From positions 4,855,607 through 4,919,606 of the forward strand of contig OY365818.1 of NCBI GenBank assembly GCA_959347315.1: a stretch of 64,000 bases of DNA, read 5' to 3'. Positions 11,521 to 23,254 of the stretch are shown one piece after another (position 1 is the first letter of the stretch; each line of letters opens with the position of its first letter). A program made the translations under genes and the position numbers. Origin of the DNA: Bimastos eiseni. Lineage: Eukaryota > Annelida > Clitellata > Crassiclitellata > Lumbricidae. The notes beneath the pieces were generated by a model, which saw nothing but the letters and a program-made list of their open reading frames with translations, was not told where the DNA came from and made no database searches.

Positions 11521-13079
11521 CATCGAGAGGACGCCTCACAGACATCTTTTGCTCCAGTCAATAAACGCCTGCAGGAGTATCTGAAAGGTGCATGTTAGTA
11601 TTAGTGGCCCAGCTTTCGCCCTTCGTAAGACAACCATTTCTGCCACCAGTAGCATCCATGGTGATCACAAAAAGGGCAAATAAACACCAACATGTTACCT
11701 CTTTTTCTCCCGCTGCGTGACCCATCCGACCTCGTTTCCTGTGCCGCTCCAGTCTCCGAATGACTGGAAAAAAAACGATAACATACTCTTGTAGATACTC
11801 AGATACTCTTGTATAATACAGTTTGTTGACCATGCTTTCGGTCAATGTATAGTGTCTATTTCAACCCCTAGCAATTGTGTAGATTGTAGGACAAAAGGGA
11901 ACCTCTTTACAGCTATACCACTTGATCACGGCGACGTGTTGAACCCACATATCGCTAGTCTTCATTGCCATTGCCTCGTTCGTTCATTCATTCATTTATT
12001 TATTGTATTCATTCGTTTTATCAACCCATCAATCGACCCATTTATTCACCAACCCATCCACCCAATTGATCTGTTTAAGGCTACAACAAGTGAAAGTAAA
12101 AATATGAGTTTTTCGGGACCCTCTCTTATTGACTTTTGGTAATCTGGTAGATGGCGTAATCTATCCATTTCCTTAAGAAATCACTTATGATGTAAACTTG
12201 CCGGAGTGGAGCTCGTCAAAGAGGACTCATTCGTGGGTAAACGATATTTAATTTTTTGCATTTTTTGTAATTTATTCTCTAAATTTCGAGTTTTATGTTC
12301 ATAAAAATTGTGAAACATTGCATTGTCATGCAAGCGTGACGTGTGTGCAAAATTTCAGCTCTGCAAGTCAACGGAAAGATAACGAAAAAAGAGTTGAAAG
12401 AACTCGCACGAACAGACAATCCAACGTTATGACAAACTTTACGCAAGCCAAGTTAAAGAAAAGAGGGCAATGAAAAGAACCAGAGTGAAGTTTCCTCTTC
12501 AATATATACAGGCAAACAGCCCAACATACATACATAAGCTTATGTTAAATATCAGAAAAAATTATCACAGCAGAAAACAGCAGAGCATATAAAGTTGCGG
12601 AAATATAAAAAAAACTAAAGATAATTTTGCAGCGCATACATCACAGCATGCATACAAAGTTAAATTGTTAACAAAATAGTTCGGCCAAGAGTAAACAAAA
12701 CTCTGATGATTTTCCATTGTAACATATCGGTGCTGGCGTAGCCCAGGAAATGCACCATAATAACTGGAAATGGGGAAATTAACTCACCCATGACGAAGAC
12801 TTCTGGTTGCATTCCTTGACGAGTCCAGAGTCCTGGAAGAAACGGTTTGCATCCCCTGATCTCTTCCCACATTGCACAGCTCGCCAAAACCTCTGGGGTT
12901 CGCCACCTTCTGCGAATTACGAAACTTGTCAACAGCTCCTAGCTAGAACACCTCGCAATCTGCGATTCTTTAATTTCCATCATCATTGATACACTTCAAA
13001 AATATCCAGTTAGAGATCTGGCTAAAGTTGATGCACACACCTTTCATACTGTATCATACACTAAAAACTTAAGATCGAA
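11521..13079. other. Intergenic, nothing recognised
   Basis: No gene, RNA or clear repeat. The short open frames on both strands here have no recognisable domains, and I consider them chance. Confidence 0.5.
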
Positions 13080-14325
13080 CCTTGACAGATGAAGATAGAG
13101 ATAAAACCCTGACCTCGACATGAATTGCATTATTTGTCTGATTGTGCCATTCCATCTTTCTGGCTTTAGTCCCGTCTCCCCTTATCGAGTCCTATAAGAC
13201 CAATTCAGTCAATCATCTGAAGAAAAGTCAATCCTTCGTTCAACCGTCCGTCAGTCCGTAGTTTATGTCCGACGTCCGTCCTTTCACCCATGTTGCAAGT
13301 CCGTTCTCCAGACCGTTAATCCGTTCGACCGAGGGTCTGTCCTTCCATACAGCTGCAACACAGTTTGTTCTATCGCATTCAACCGTCAGTCTATCCAGTG
13401 CAATCGTCCATCCATCCACGACACCATCCACGACGATCATCAATCTGCAGGCACTGTCAGTCGTCCCTCCGTCCGTTCGTCAAACCGCCTATCAGACAGT
13501 CCATCCACATGTCAGCCGGTTTATTCAACCCATGAAATAAAAGAAATGAAAATTAAAAAATTAAAGTAGAAAATGACAAAAATGAGAAAACATGTACATT
13601 TTATTTTCCTTATTTTTAGTTATTTCACTGTTATGCCCCATTTAAGTTTTTGCCCCGTTTTCACCATTTCAGTGTTTTCCCCGTTTTCTTCCATTTCAGT
13701 TCATTCCCTGTTATCCCTTTTTTTCCAATTTAAAAAATCTTTTATTTTTAGCTTTTAATTTGGAGTAATTTTCAATTATCATTTACTTTATTTTCATCCG
13801 GTTGAATAGATGGCTGACTAATGGGTCGACAGCCGGATTGGCTACCGGAGGAATGCATGGAGTGACGACCGACTGTGCCCCAGACCGATGATCAACTAGA
13901 CGGACGGACGGACGATCGCATTAGAACGACTGACTGCCAGATACGATGGAACAAACTGTGATGATCGGTCACGATAAGTTAGGATGGACGCAAGAATGGA
14001 TCGGCGGTCTATGGGCAGGCCAAAGAACAGATGAACAGCTGGATGGATGGACGGAAGCTAGGTCGAACAGGCTAATGGTCTGGAGAACGGACTTACGGAA
14101 TAAATGAACGGACTGACGTCGGACGCAGACTACGGACTCCGGACGGCTGAACGAAGGATTGACCTTTCGTCGGATGATGGACTGACTGGGATGGTCTTAA
14201 GGACGAGACAGGACGAGACAGAACTAGAGCCAGAAAGATGGAATGGCACAATCAAGCACACAATGTAAAATGCGTCAAGGTGGAGTTAATCTCGACCTTT
14301 ATCCCTTAAGGTTTATCCTGTGCGT
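13080..14325. mobile_element. Large foldback (long inverted repeat) element
   Basis: The left arm (about 13080-13550) and right arm (about 13780-14325) are inverted copies. For example GATTGTGCCATTCCATCTTT with CTGGCT after it (left, about 13141) is matched by its exact complement at about 14230-14255, and TCCGTTCTCCAGACC (13300) by GGTCTGGAGAACGGA (about 14078-14092). The arms are built of degenerate GTCC/ATCC tetramers, typical of foldback elements. The AT-rich 230-bp centre has no ORF of note. Arm identity falls towards the outer ends, so the borders are approximate. Confidence 0.75.
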
Positions 14326-15329
14326 TTAGCGTACAATGTAACAGAGGCCATATGCACCAACTTGAGCCAGATCTCTAAAAGGAAAATTCTTAACGTCTAT
14401 CAAAGCACAGAAATCAAAAAACTCACAGAGCCGGCCATACGAGGTGTTAAAGGAACCGTTGTTGGCAAGCTTCAACACAGAAAGCGGCGAACGTCCACAG
14501 GTTTCAGTCGGTTGTGCAATGTGTCCACGGTCTAAGGAAGAGATTAAGGAGTGGCAATTGTTAGACCCGCTCAAGGCTCCTGACATCGTATCTACATAAT
14601 AAAGATGAGAACTCACGTGTTACAGGCATCAATAGCAACGCAATGTTAAACAGGCAAAGAACCATAAACTTAACCCACAAATGAATTGAAGAACGTTTCT
14701 CCTTCAAAAGTAGCAATGATTGAGTGAAATGGCAACGCTTAGTAACAGTTAACTAAGAAGTCACAATTGTATTTAATAAAAGTGAACGAACATTGTATGC
14801 GAGGGCTCCATCTTGCTCTGTGCACTAAAATGTACGACATTCTTACATATTAAAATTGTATCCACTCTAAAACACATTTATCACATAATATTATAGCCTA
14901 ATTAAGCTTAGATAGGACAGCGCGGCGACTGTTCCCTCCTGTTACACTTAAAAGATACAACTTGCGTCCCAGGTCGCACCTATTTAGCCTCTCGACCAAA
15001 GACGATAGGTGCTTCACTCAAAGAATTTTGTACAAATTTAAAAGCCATTGATAAAGCTGCAGCGAAAAGATGAAGTAAAATTAACAGAATGCGAACCCTA
15101 TACAACTGAATTTCACCTTCGGTAACTAACTGCGGTTTGTCAGTTTGTCTATTAAACTAAGATACCAGCAGTAATAGAATAACACAGAATATCCACATAT
15201 CCACTTCACAAAGACATAGGTCAATTTAGGCCTTTTAGGCTATCGGAAGTTATATCATTAGACTGGAGTTACCGTTTTACGGCACTCTTCCGTGTGTTGC
15301 GATATAATTCTATCTGCCAAGCAAGACGC
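14326..15329. other. Intergenic, nothing recognised
   Basis: Two short opposed open frames at 14320-14616 share the same DNA, and neither has a recognisable domain. Confidence 0.45.
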
Positions 15330-15386
15330 GTGTTAAACGTTACAAGCTCTTTGCATTTGACTTGACGAGTAATATTTCTTTACATA

Positions 15387-15606
15387 CCTGAGTTTCCTCA
15401 GGCTTGCGTGCTTCGACAAATGTTGTCGAATAGTCATGGCTGGTTCGTTGGCTTCGCTCCCGTCGCAATCCTCTGCCGTTAAACGCCTCCTTGAAATGAA
15501 CCTTCTCGCAAATGCGCGTGTGATAATCAGCTGTCTTTTGCACCCTTTTCCCGGGCAGTGAATCTCCACGTGTGTAGTTATATAGCGCATTTATTTGATG
15601 GCACAT
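15387..15606 (-). other. Candidate minus-strand exon, unassigned
   Basis: On the minus strand a GC-richer open stretch starts with an ATG at 15606 and runs to a strong donor-like sequence (CTCAG followed by GTATGTAAAG) near 15387. The frame contains ADYHTRICEKVHFKEAF, which faintly recalls the ICxxHF block of THAP-type DNA-binding domains, but the expected Cys/His spacing is missing. No partner exon was found. It may be a transposase 5' exon or chance. Confidence 0.2.
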
Positions 15607-15610
15607 ATAA

Positions 15611-17813
15611 GATATTATGTTACATCGACCAATTGTTAGAGTCTTGGCTGAACGACTTTATTTATCAGTTTCCTTTGGATTCTCAAAAATTGCCTGATGT
15701 TGCCGTTTAGAATTTTTGAGATATTGACTCAGTAGGCCTACATCAGTAGCTTACGTAGTAAAATCATGGTAATAGCATTGCATCTTATCTATAGCGTGTT
15801 CCACTACGAATATGCTTCTCAGTCCTGCTCCACCAGCTGAATTGGCTTCCTGTTGAATTCAAAATAAAATTTTAGTTAGCCTGTTTGTCGTTTGAGCAAG
15901 AAAACCCTCAGCACCAGTACACCAACCTGTATTCATGTCCTACTTACTTGTTACCTATGATATTTTAGCTGAGCCAAGATGCAGAACAGACCGAACAGTC
16001 AGAGACGTCTATACCAGTGTTTCCCAAACTGGGTTCCGTGCAGAGGTGCAACAAGCGGGGGGCAGAGGGGCTAAGCTCCCCAGTTTTAGGGCTCAGTGTC
16101 CCCATGTTCCCCCAAATCGATTCTATTTTTATGTTTCTCCAACATCTTTCTATATTTAATGATTAATATTGTGGGTCAATAAATTTCCAACAGTTCAAAG
16201 TTTGTTATTACGATTTGTTCTTACTTATTGCAGGTACAATAACTGTTAGGCCTAAGTATTTCTTGTATGTTAATATGTTTGTTTAAGTGTGCAACGTATA
16301 CGCCTATAAGTAATAGTAAACTCCAAATTTCAAAAGCTCCACTCGAAAGTTATGTGTAGGCCTATAGGCATCTGCTAATTCACCATTTGGTCCAATTCTG
16401 ATATATTATGTGTTTACATGTAGGCCTAGGCCTATCTGTTTACTATCTCTATGTATAGCCATGCGTTTATACAGCGCATATTCCCTAGGCCAGACATATA
16501 GGTGTATGTGATCACTTAGGCGGCTCTTGGAAAGTGTTTACCATAGACCTATCTCACGCCGTTTTTAATAGACATTTAAGAAATACAGGCGCTATATATA
16601 AATATCATCCAGTCCATGACCTAAAGTTAAGCAGTCTATTAGGCATTCGTAGCAGCGGACGTTGATTTGGTAGTAAATTTTTAATTAAATATTAAATGAA
16701 ACCGCTACGTAGACCTATTATTTATGGACATTTATAAACATTTGCTGTTCTTTCTAGCACTTACTTTTCCAGGCTATTAATCTCGACGATGAAGAAAACA
16801 CACCTGAAATTGAACGCGTTTGAATGTGCGATGGTTTCTACGAATTAAAAAAGGCGCTATCATATGTAAAGAGGACGAGCTGCACCGTGATAAAATGCAT
16901 GCAAGAGCGAACTAGTGTCTCAGCCTCAGAATAGGCGGGGTTGTTTTCAGCCTATGTTTGCACAAGTTGTCTACATTCGCATATTTATATGAGCGTCATC
17001 TAGTGCTTTTAATAGCTCGATGTGTGCAGCTAAAGTTTTAATGATATGATGGTGGGCTTTGGTATGTCGGTAGGTATATGTAGTTATTTAATTAATCGGT
17101 TAAATACTACTGATATCAAACAAAACTGCAGTAGATTTACTGCTAAATGGCTTCACATTCGAAGGACTATCATTAAGCACTGTGTATAAAGCATTGATTA
17201 TTGTTGCACTTACCCAGAGCCGTTTCTCCGTTGAAGTCGAAATTGAAACAAAATTGTTCCATCGTTCACCATTCTATTTTCTACGATACTATAAATATTA
17301 ATCGATCTATCAGAATTTAGGTTTGGCACTGAATTTGATCGAGGCTCTTGCAAATCTGGTTTGACTAAAAACCGTTTTTTGGGAACTACTGCGTGTATTT
17401 TAGTTATTGGGTTGTAAATTCACTTTCTGTAGATAGTTTTGTGATTTTTCATCCCCTGTAACTAACAATTGCTTCTTTATTCTTTATTTCGCAAATCAGC
17501 TATTTTTAAACATAGTCTGGTTTGAAAATGCACCAGATAAGTGTGTGGGAAGAAACTCGGCAGATTCAAAATGCTCAGATTACCCAACTTACTAAAAACT
17601 ACATGCTTAAGATTTCAGAATGTAAACAGCTGACATACTAGACCTCTTTCTCTCTGGACTTTCTCTCTCCTTATGAATAAGAAATTGTCTATGTTTACTC
17701 CTAATAATAATGATTCTATGAAGGTAATACTACTACATTTCATATCGATCGCTATTTAAGGCAACACTAAGTTAATATTGACGGGTACTTTGTAGATCTG
17801 ACACATACTCAAG
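15611..17813. other. Upstream region of the FEM-1 gene with old transposon ends
   Basis: At 16014 the sequence CAGTGTTTCCCAAACTGGGT is a typical hAT-type terminal repeat, and 16044-16170 is the second copy of the repeat found at 5445-5690. TAGGCCTA palindromes cluster at 15733, 16247, 16357, 16421 and 16427. 16600-16665 matches 2758-2830. No gene is seen. The FEM-1 promoter and any leader exon must lie here or further upstream, but I cannot point to them. Confidence 0.5.
16014..16170 (+). mobile_element. hAT-type TIR plus nested dispersed repeat
   Basis: Starts CAGTGTTTCCCAAACTGGGT, a sequence widely seen at hAT transposon termini. It is followed at 16044 by AGAGGTGCAACAAGC and the block shared with 5480-5512. 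The opposite hAT end was not found, so this is a fragment. Confidence 0.45.
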
Positions 17814-19736
17814 ATGGCGGTTAACGGAACTGAACTATCTGAGCTGACCGAAGATAAAATTAACAATCTGGCGGCTGATCTGATTCAGTGCATACTTTCG
17901 AATCAGATCCAAGAGGCTCGGACCCTCGTGGAAAAGCTTTCACTCGATGTCCGTGAGGAACTGACCAGGAAGCACGCTGAGGTCGAAGTGAATCCTGCTC
18001 TCTTTACAGCCGTAAAGATGGGAAGTCCAACGTTCATTGAGTTTCTCGTCACGGAGTGCCATGCTGACCTGGAGGAGCACGGAATCTACCACGTGGAAGA
18101 GGACCGCTCCGAACACATAGTGACTCCGCTGTGGTGTGCTGCGGTCGCGAACAAGCTCGAAGCGGTCGAAGTGCTGGTTCGTCTTGGCGCTGATGTGAAT
18201 GCCATTTCGGACACCGGGTCAACCCCAGTCCGTTCCTCGTGTTACATGACGAATATTGAAGTGGTAAAGTTTCTGGCGGACCATGGCGGCGACCTGGAAA
18301 AACCGAACAGGAACGGCGGTACCTGTCTCATCAATTCGGTACAGAATGCCGAGCTTTGTCGGTTTCTGATAGATCGAGGTGTAGACGTGAATGTCGCGGA
18401 CACATCGGGTAATCTTGCCCTGCACTACGCAATCAAGGAAGGGCGCTTTGAGACAGTGCAGCTGCTGGTTGAGAGGGGTTCTAATCCGTACATGAGAAAC
18501 GAATACGGGGATGATGCCCTGCAGTGCGCGAGCCTCAAGGGTTACGTGGATATTGTGGAGTTTTTGCTCAGGTCTCTCCAGCCCAGTATTGAACGTCAGA
18601 TTGAAGCCTACCAGCTGATGGGTGGGAACTTTATAGACGAGAAGTTAGATACGTTTCATGGATTGTCGATGTGGAAAAAGGCGATTGAGTTGCGCTCCAC
18701 CAGCTGCAGAAATGATGTGGTTGGTGCGAAATTGCTACCATTGAATCCTGCATATGGTTTTGCGGCTGAGGCGGCATCATTGCTCGAACTCGAGGCAATT
18801 GGTCGCAATCAGGATTTAATATTCATGCAAGCACTGCTTCTGAGGGAAAGCATTCTCGGGCCTAACCACAAGGAGACTATTTTCGGACTCATGTATCGTG
18901 GTGCCGTCTATGCCGACTCCCACGAATTTAATCGCTGCATAGCTTTGTGGAAGTATGCGTTTAAGTTGCGACATGCAGTTGGTGAGCACCTATCGCACGA
19001 GTACATTTTCACGCTGCAGGCTCTGTGCAAGCTATTCTGGGAGATACACGACAACAATTTCAACGTCTCAGCCCAGAAGGGTCTTCACTTCAACGAAGTC
19101 TACGAGGTTCTGGAAGTCGTTGCTCAGGAGTGCGAGGAAATCCGCAATCTAGTTAAGACAGGAGGGCTTTCGGATTTCGAGAAAGACAAACTGCTTTGCC
19201 TCATGCAACTTGTGCTCCATCTCATACACTTGCTTTACAAGCTGTCGAAAGAAAACTCTCAGTCATTTATGTTGAAAAAGCTCGTGCATCGTCTGATTCG
19301 GCTCGGACTCAGGTCGTCCAACGGCAAGACGCTGCTCCTGCTCGCCGTCATCAAGAGCACGACTTTCGTCACCGACGAGTATTATTCACCTCTTCCTAGC
19401 GTTCCCATCATCGAGATCCTGTTGGAGTGCGGTGCGGACGTTCAGGATATGGACGAAGGCAGAAATAATGCGCTCCATCTGTTGGAGGAAGATATGAACA
19501 ACACTGACGTCATTCGAAACGTGGCAAAGCTGCTCGTTAGTGCTGGTGCTCACGCCGATTCTAGGAATAGCAGCGGCCAACCGGCTGCCCATCATCTCGC
19601 TTACGATTGGCTGAAAATTGACTTCTCAGTGCATACGACTCTAAAGTGCCTCGCAGCTCGCATTATCCAGCGGGAGAAGATTCCGTACGTGGGAATAATT
19701 CCTCAGCCGCTGTACACCTTCGTAGAAATGCACTAG
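17814..19736 (+). CDS. FEM-1 family protein (FEM1A/C-like), intronless
   Basis: A single exon of 640 aa. FEM-1 proteins are substrate receptors of CUL2-RING E3 ligases that bind C-terminal degrons. The N-terminal half carries ankyrin repeats (about residues 58-252, e.g. TPLWCAAVANKLEAVEVL at 104, GNLALHYAIKEG at 199). Residues 262-390 match the family's central helical part (AYQLMGGNFIDEKLD, LLLRESILGP, YRGAVYADSHEFNRCIALWK), with two more ankyrin-like repeats near 530-600. The C-terminus (LKCLAARIIQREKIPY...FVEMH) is the family signature, closer to FEM1A/C than FEM1B. It is divergent: the usual STPLRAACFDGH block reads STPVRSSCYMTN, and the next repeat is about two residues short. In-frame stops at 17793 (TAG) and 17799 (TGA) fix the start. 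No intron interrupts the CDS, so an ancestral single-exon form or a retrocopy are both possible. Confidence 0.93.
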   Translation: MAVNGTELSELTEDKINNLAADLIQCILSNQIQEARTLVEKLSLDVREELTRKHAEVEVNPALFTAVKMGSPTFIEFLVTECHADLEEHGIYHVEEDRSEHIVTPLWCAAVANKLEAVEVLVRLGADVNAISDTGSTPVRSSCYMTNIEVVKFLADHGGDLEKPNRNGGTCLINSVQNAELCRFLIDRGVDVNVADTSGNLALHYAIKEGRFETVQLLVERGSNPYMRNEYGDDALQCASLKGYVDIVEFLLRSLQPSIERQIEAYQLMGGNFIDEKLDTFHGLSMWKKAIELRSTSCRNDVVGAKLLPLNPAYGFAAEAASLLELEAIGRNQDLIFMQALLLRESILGPNHKETIFGLMYRGAVYADSHEFNRCIALWKYAFKLRHAVGEHLSHEYIFTLQALCKLFWEIHDNNFNVSAQKGLHFNEVYEVLEVVAQECEEIRNLVKTGGLSDFEKDKLLCLMQLVLHLIHLLYKLSKENSQSFMLKKLVHRLIRLGLRSSNGKTLLLLAVIKSTTFVTDEYYSPLPSVPIIEILLECGADVQDMDEGRNNALHLLEEDMNNTDVIRNVAKLLVSAGAHADSRNSSGQPAAHHLAYDWLKIDFSVHTTLKCLAARIIQREKIPYVGIIPQPLYTFVEMH

Positions 19737-20479
19737 CGATCTGAAAACGTTTTGGCTAGTAAGTTGGTCTACACATTTGTAGGAAGATTTTGCTACAGGC
19801 TAGTGTTTAAGATAGATTTTTGTCATTTAGGTAAATATTTATTTTATAGAAAGCCTTGTTAAGGAGTGTGACATTTGATAATGAACACAGGTGGCAGAAG
19901 GCATACATGTTTGTAAAAGATTAGCCATGATCTGTGGCATTGAATTCTGAGGGGTCATCTCAAGCGTACGATGGAATGTGGGTTTTTTAAAGTGTACTGT
20001 TCAGTTCCTTGCGTTTAGAAGCATCTCTGTTCTTCTATTGGACTGTTATCAGTTTTCTGCTGGCAATTTAATTGAACACAAGTTTTTGTTGAACTGTAAT
20101 TGCTCCCAGACATTATTATTTTGATCTGTCCAAAGTAGATTATAAATTATTTTTTGATCTGTCAATGCGGGTGAATGAGGTTCGTTCATTTGATTGGGGC
20201 AGTTTTTATTTGTATATTCCGTGTGTAAATATAGTCAGTTTTATATAGCAGCTGTATGGCATAAACCCCGCTAATTTTTCAGTTCTTTGAGATCCTTTTG
20301 AATGGACACCACGCCAAACCATTTGCGCTGTAGCTCTGTGATTGGATTTCCAGCATTGAAACCTTCACCTTTATATAATTATGATTGCATGCTGAATAGG
20401 TAGATGTGTTTTCATTCTGTCAATATGGTTGTTTTTCCATGTTCTGTAGAATACAGACATACACTGATTAATATACAAT

Positions 20480-20485
20480 AATAAA
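20480..20485 (+). terminator. Candidate poly(A) signal AATAAA of the FEM-1 gene
   Basis: AATAAA lies about 745 bases past the FEM-1 stop and is followed by a TTTTGG/GGGTTT-rich stretch. 19737-20479 has no ORF and fits a 3' UTR. Confidence 0.45.
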
Positions 20486-22600
20486 AAAGTAAGTTTTGGA
20501 CGACTGCTTTGGGTTTAATTATGTAATTTATTTCCCACGATTTAATTTGTGTCATTTTTTATACAAGTTTTCATTAAAAGCATTTTCCCAGATGAGTAAG
20601 TGGATTTTGCCCAGGAAAAACATTTGAGCAATGTTGCAGACTGATATCAGCATCCTTACAGCAAAGACTTTGTTTTTGCTGATCACCAAATACTGGAATT
20701 GCATTTGCAAAAAAATGTTTGCTGCATATGTTCGGCTATTAATAGCATTGGCAAACTATTTCTTATATGTACATAATCCTTGCAAATGGGACATGAAATT
20801 TGCTAGTTCATTTATATTTCTGTGAAAGTTTACTGGCCACTCACTACCCTGAACCCAAAAAAGCTTTACTTCCTGGCATGTTTTGGAATCATGCTAGACA
20901 GCTTCATGCTAGACAGCTTCAAGCTAAACATAACACTATAATTTAAATTGTAAGTTAAAGATTTTTCTAGGGTTCCAAGGTTTTATTTTGCAGAGAACTA
21001 AGTCCGTACGTCCCTTTGTGGCGTCGTGACTAGTTTTTGGGCGATAATCGGGAGAAAATGTTCGCATCTTTTTGACATAACATGCTGATTCATTATATTT
21101 CTGATGATAACGAACAAATTGTGACGACTCGCGAGACATCGTCATCATACGATATTGAAGATAAATTGACGAATAACAGTGTTAAGCTGTCCTTGCCATG
21201 CATGATAATTATCTGTACCACCACGTACGCTGTCACCACGATCACCGACCACCCCGTTGAGTTGTCTCCTCGGCGTGACGTCCTCTGACTCTGAGTTTGA
21301 CATGGCAGCAGAAAGAAGCAAGAAACTTTGCTATTTCGGAGTTCGAATCTGATTCTGGCATGGCGCCGATGAATATTTGTTCTCTCACGTGACTTTTTTG
21401 TGCGCTAAGAAATTTATGGAAGATTTACATAACGTTCACGCGGCAAATTGTTGATAACCGACGTCAGCGTTAAATCTCATGGCCGCAATACAAGATTAGA
21501 CAGCAAGCACAAGGCCTCTGAATGCGCGAAGCTCTGATGATAACGAACCAATAGTGACGACTCGCGAGGCATCATAATCATATTCCCAAAATTTAAAGCG
21601 CTACTCAAAAGCCAAGCGCAGAGCACCAGCCTTTTTATGAACATGGGCACCAGATTAACACGAGAGCTATAAACATGTTAATAGTCATTGGTCGGATAAT
21701 GGTCGTGGCTGACCGCATAGTTTGAAACTAAAGATTATTTATCGCGAGCTTCTGATTTCTGTTGTTCGCGCACATGATGTCTCATCCATTTCCGTTAAGA
21801 GAAGATTTAATTGGCAAAAGAATTCTTACTTTTAGATGTGCTACTACTAATGATGCAGACGCGAGGTCCAAGGCACCTGTTCGCCGTGGAGTGATTCGTG
21901 CAACGACCGCTCAGAACTCATATAATATTGATACAAAGGTGCAAAGAACAAAGAAATTTATTATTTCGTGACACAAAATGCTGATTTAAAAGGAGTAGTA
22001 AATACATATAGTGCATGCATCTATAGCATACCAAGCGGGGTAGAAAGTTCGGCTTCGCAACCATGGGAATTATTATTTCTGCGGCCGAAGGTTTTTCACA
22101 TTACGTCTAAAACCGACCCTAACCTGACCCAATCGACGCTCACTATGCCTTACCTGGCCCTACCGACCCTCATGACGCGTAATGCATAATGTTGTGTTCT
22201 TAACAGTGCACATGCGTAGAAGATTGCGCATGCCCATAGGTCTTCATCCACAACATTTGTTACGTGTTGGGCCGTAGAAGAAAATCTGTTGGTATGTTTA
22301 CGGCCGAATTTTCGACCACAGAAGATTTATCCATATGCAAATTGTGGTGAGGCATATTAAATGACTGGTGAAAAGTTTAGACAGAGCAACAGGCACGCTT
22401 GCTCCATTTAGGATTAACTAATATCCATTTGCATCCCATTCTGTTTTCATTCATGGCATCCAACCCAGTAATTTTGCACATTTAAACGAACAGAACTCAC
22501 ACGAGCAAACTGAAGGAATGGTCATTTCCTGCAGTTATTTGGCAAACTTTATATGTTGGCATTATTTAGGTAATCCTCAAGAAAAGGTTGCTTGCCATTG
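20486..22600. other. Intergenic between FEM-1 and KDM3
   Basis: A segment containing CTGATGATAACGAACAAATT, GTGACGACTCGCGAG and CATCGTC (about 21100-21145) is repeated in the same orientation at about 21534-21580. 21585-21670 is a copy of the dispersed 75-bp repeat. The first KDM3 exon and promoter are expected here or upstream, but I could not identify them. Short open frames at 20631, 21082, 21762 and 21968 have no recognisable domain. Confidence 0.45.
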
Positions 22601-22604
22601 CCTG

Positions 22605-22950
22605 AATTGTAAACACTGAAAAGAGATGAAGGCCTTCCAGCTGGGTGTTTGTGGTGCCTGGAGCGGGTCCTGCGTTCTGCTGCACGTCTTGTTGTATGCA
22701 TTCCTAAATTTGGCCATGTATCCTGCTATATGCTGGATGTGCTCCACTGAATCCCCCTCCAACAGCAAATCTTGTACCGTATCATCTCTTTGGTATGGCA
22801 GTCCTTGCTAGGTCTCACCCCTGCCTATCTTTGTGATCGCGGTTACTCTACTTTGAGTGTACTGGGTTGCCGGTCTTCACGCTCTACTGAGTGGTTGCCT
22901 TGAAGGGGTGCCATGTAAATCTCTGTAATGAACGAATGAATGAAAAGATA
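22605..22950 (+). mobile_element. CR1/L2-like LINE reverse-transcriptase C-terminal fragment
   Basis: An uninterrupted + frame of about 92 codons (22631-22906) reads GLPAGCLWCLERVLRSAARL, then DVLHWIPLQQQILYRI, then LLGLTPAYLCDR and SSRSTEWLP. These are the ordered motifs of the C-terminal reverse-transcriptase region of CR1/L2/Jockey-type LINEs. It is 5' truncated and ends in AATGAACGAATGAATGA, a typical short-repeat tail. It lies just upstream of the first recognised KDM3 exon. Confidence 0.8.
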
Positions 22951-23254
22951 CGAAGTTGGTGGGATACATTCATTCATGAAAGTTTGCTTAACAGTGTATT
23001 TCTCACACAAATGATATCTAATTTTGTTTGAACTTGTCCTATTTTGTGTTATTGCAGATGAAATTATGGTTTGTAATTTAAGTCTCTATTTTGCTCATAT
23101 GTCCTGTAATTCAGGTTCTTGTGTAATATCACTTATCACAGATGCTGACCAAGGTATGGTGTGCTGATAATCTGATCATTGCTATTATTAAGGATAAATC
23201 CTGTATCAATAATGAAATAATATTCTTATTAAACATTTCAGTTATTTTCTGCAG

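Noticed and set aside
22085..22190. Telomere-like CCCTAA/CCCTACC words
   Set aside because: Only a few loose ACCGACCCTAACC-type words, no tandem (TTAGGG)n array.
23142..23153. Tiny exon ATGCTGACCAAG followed by GTATGG as KDM3 start
   Set aside because: Splice-like borders and an ATG are present, but four codons cannot supply the conserved N-terminal block and nothing else supports it.
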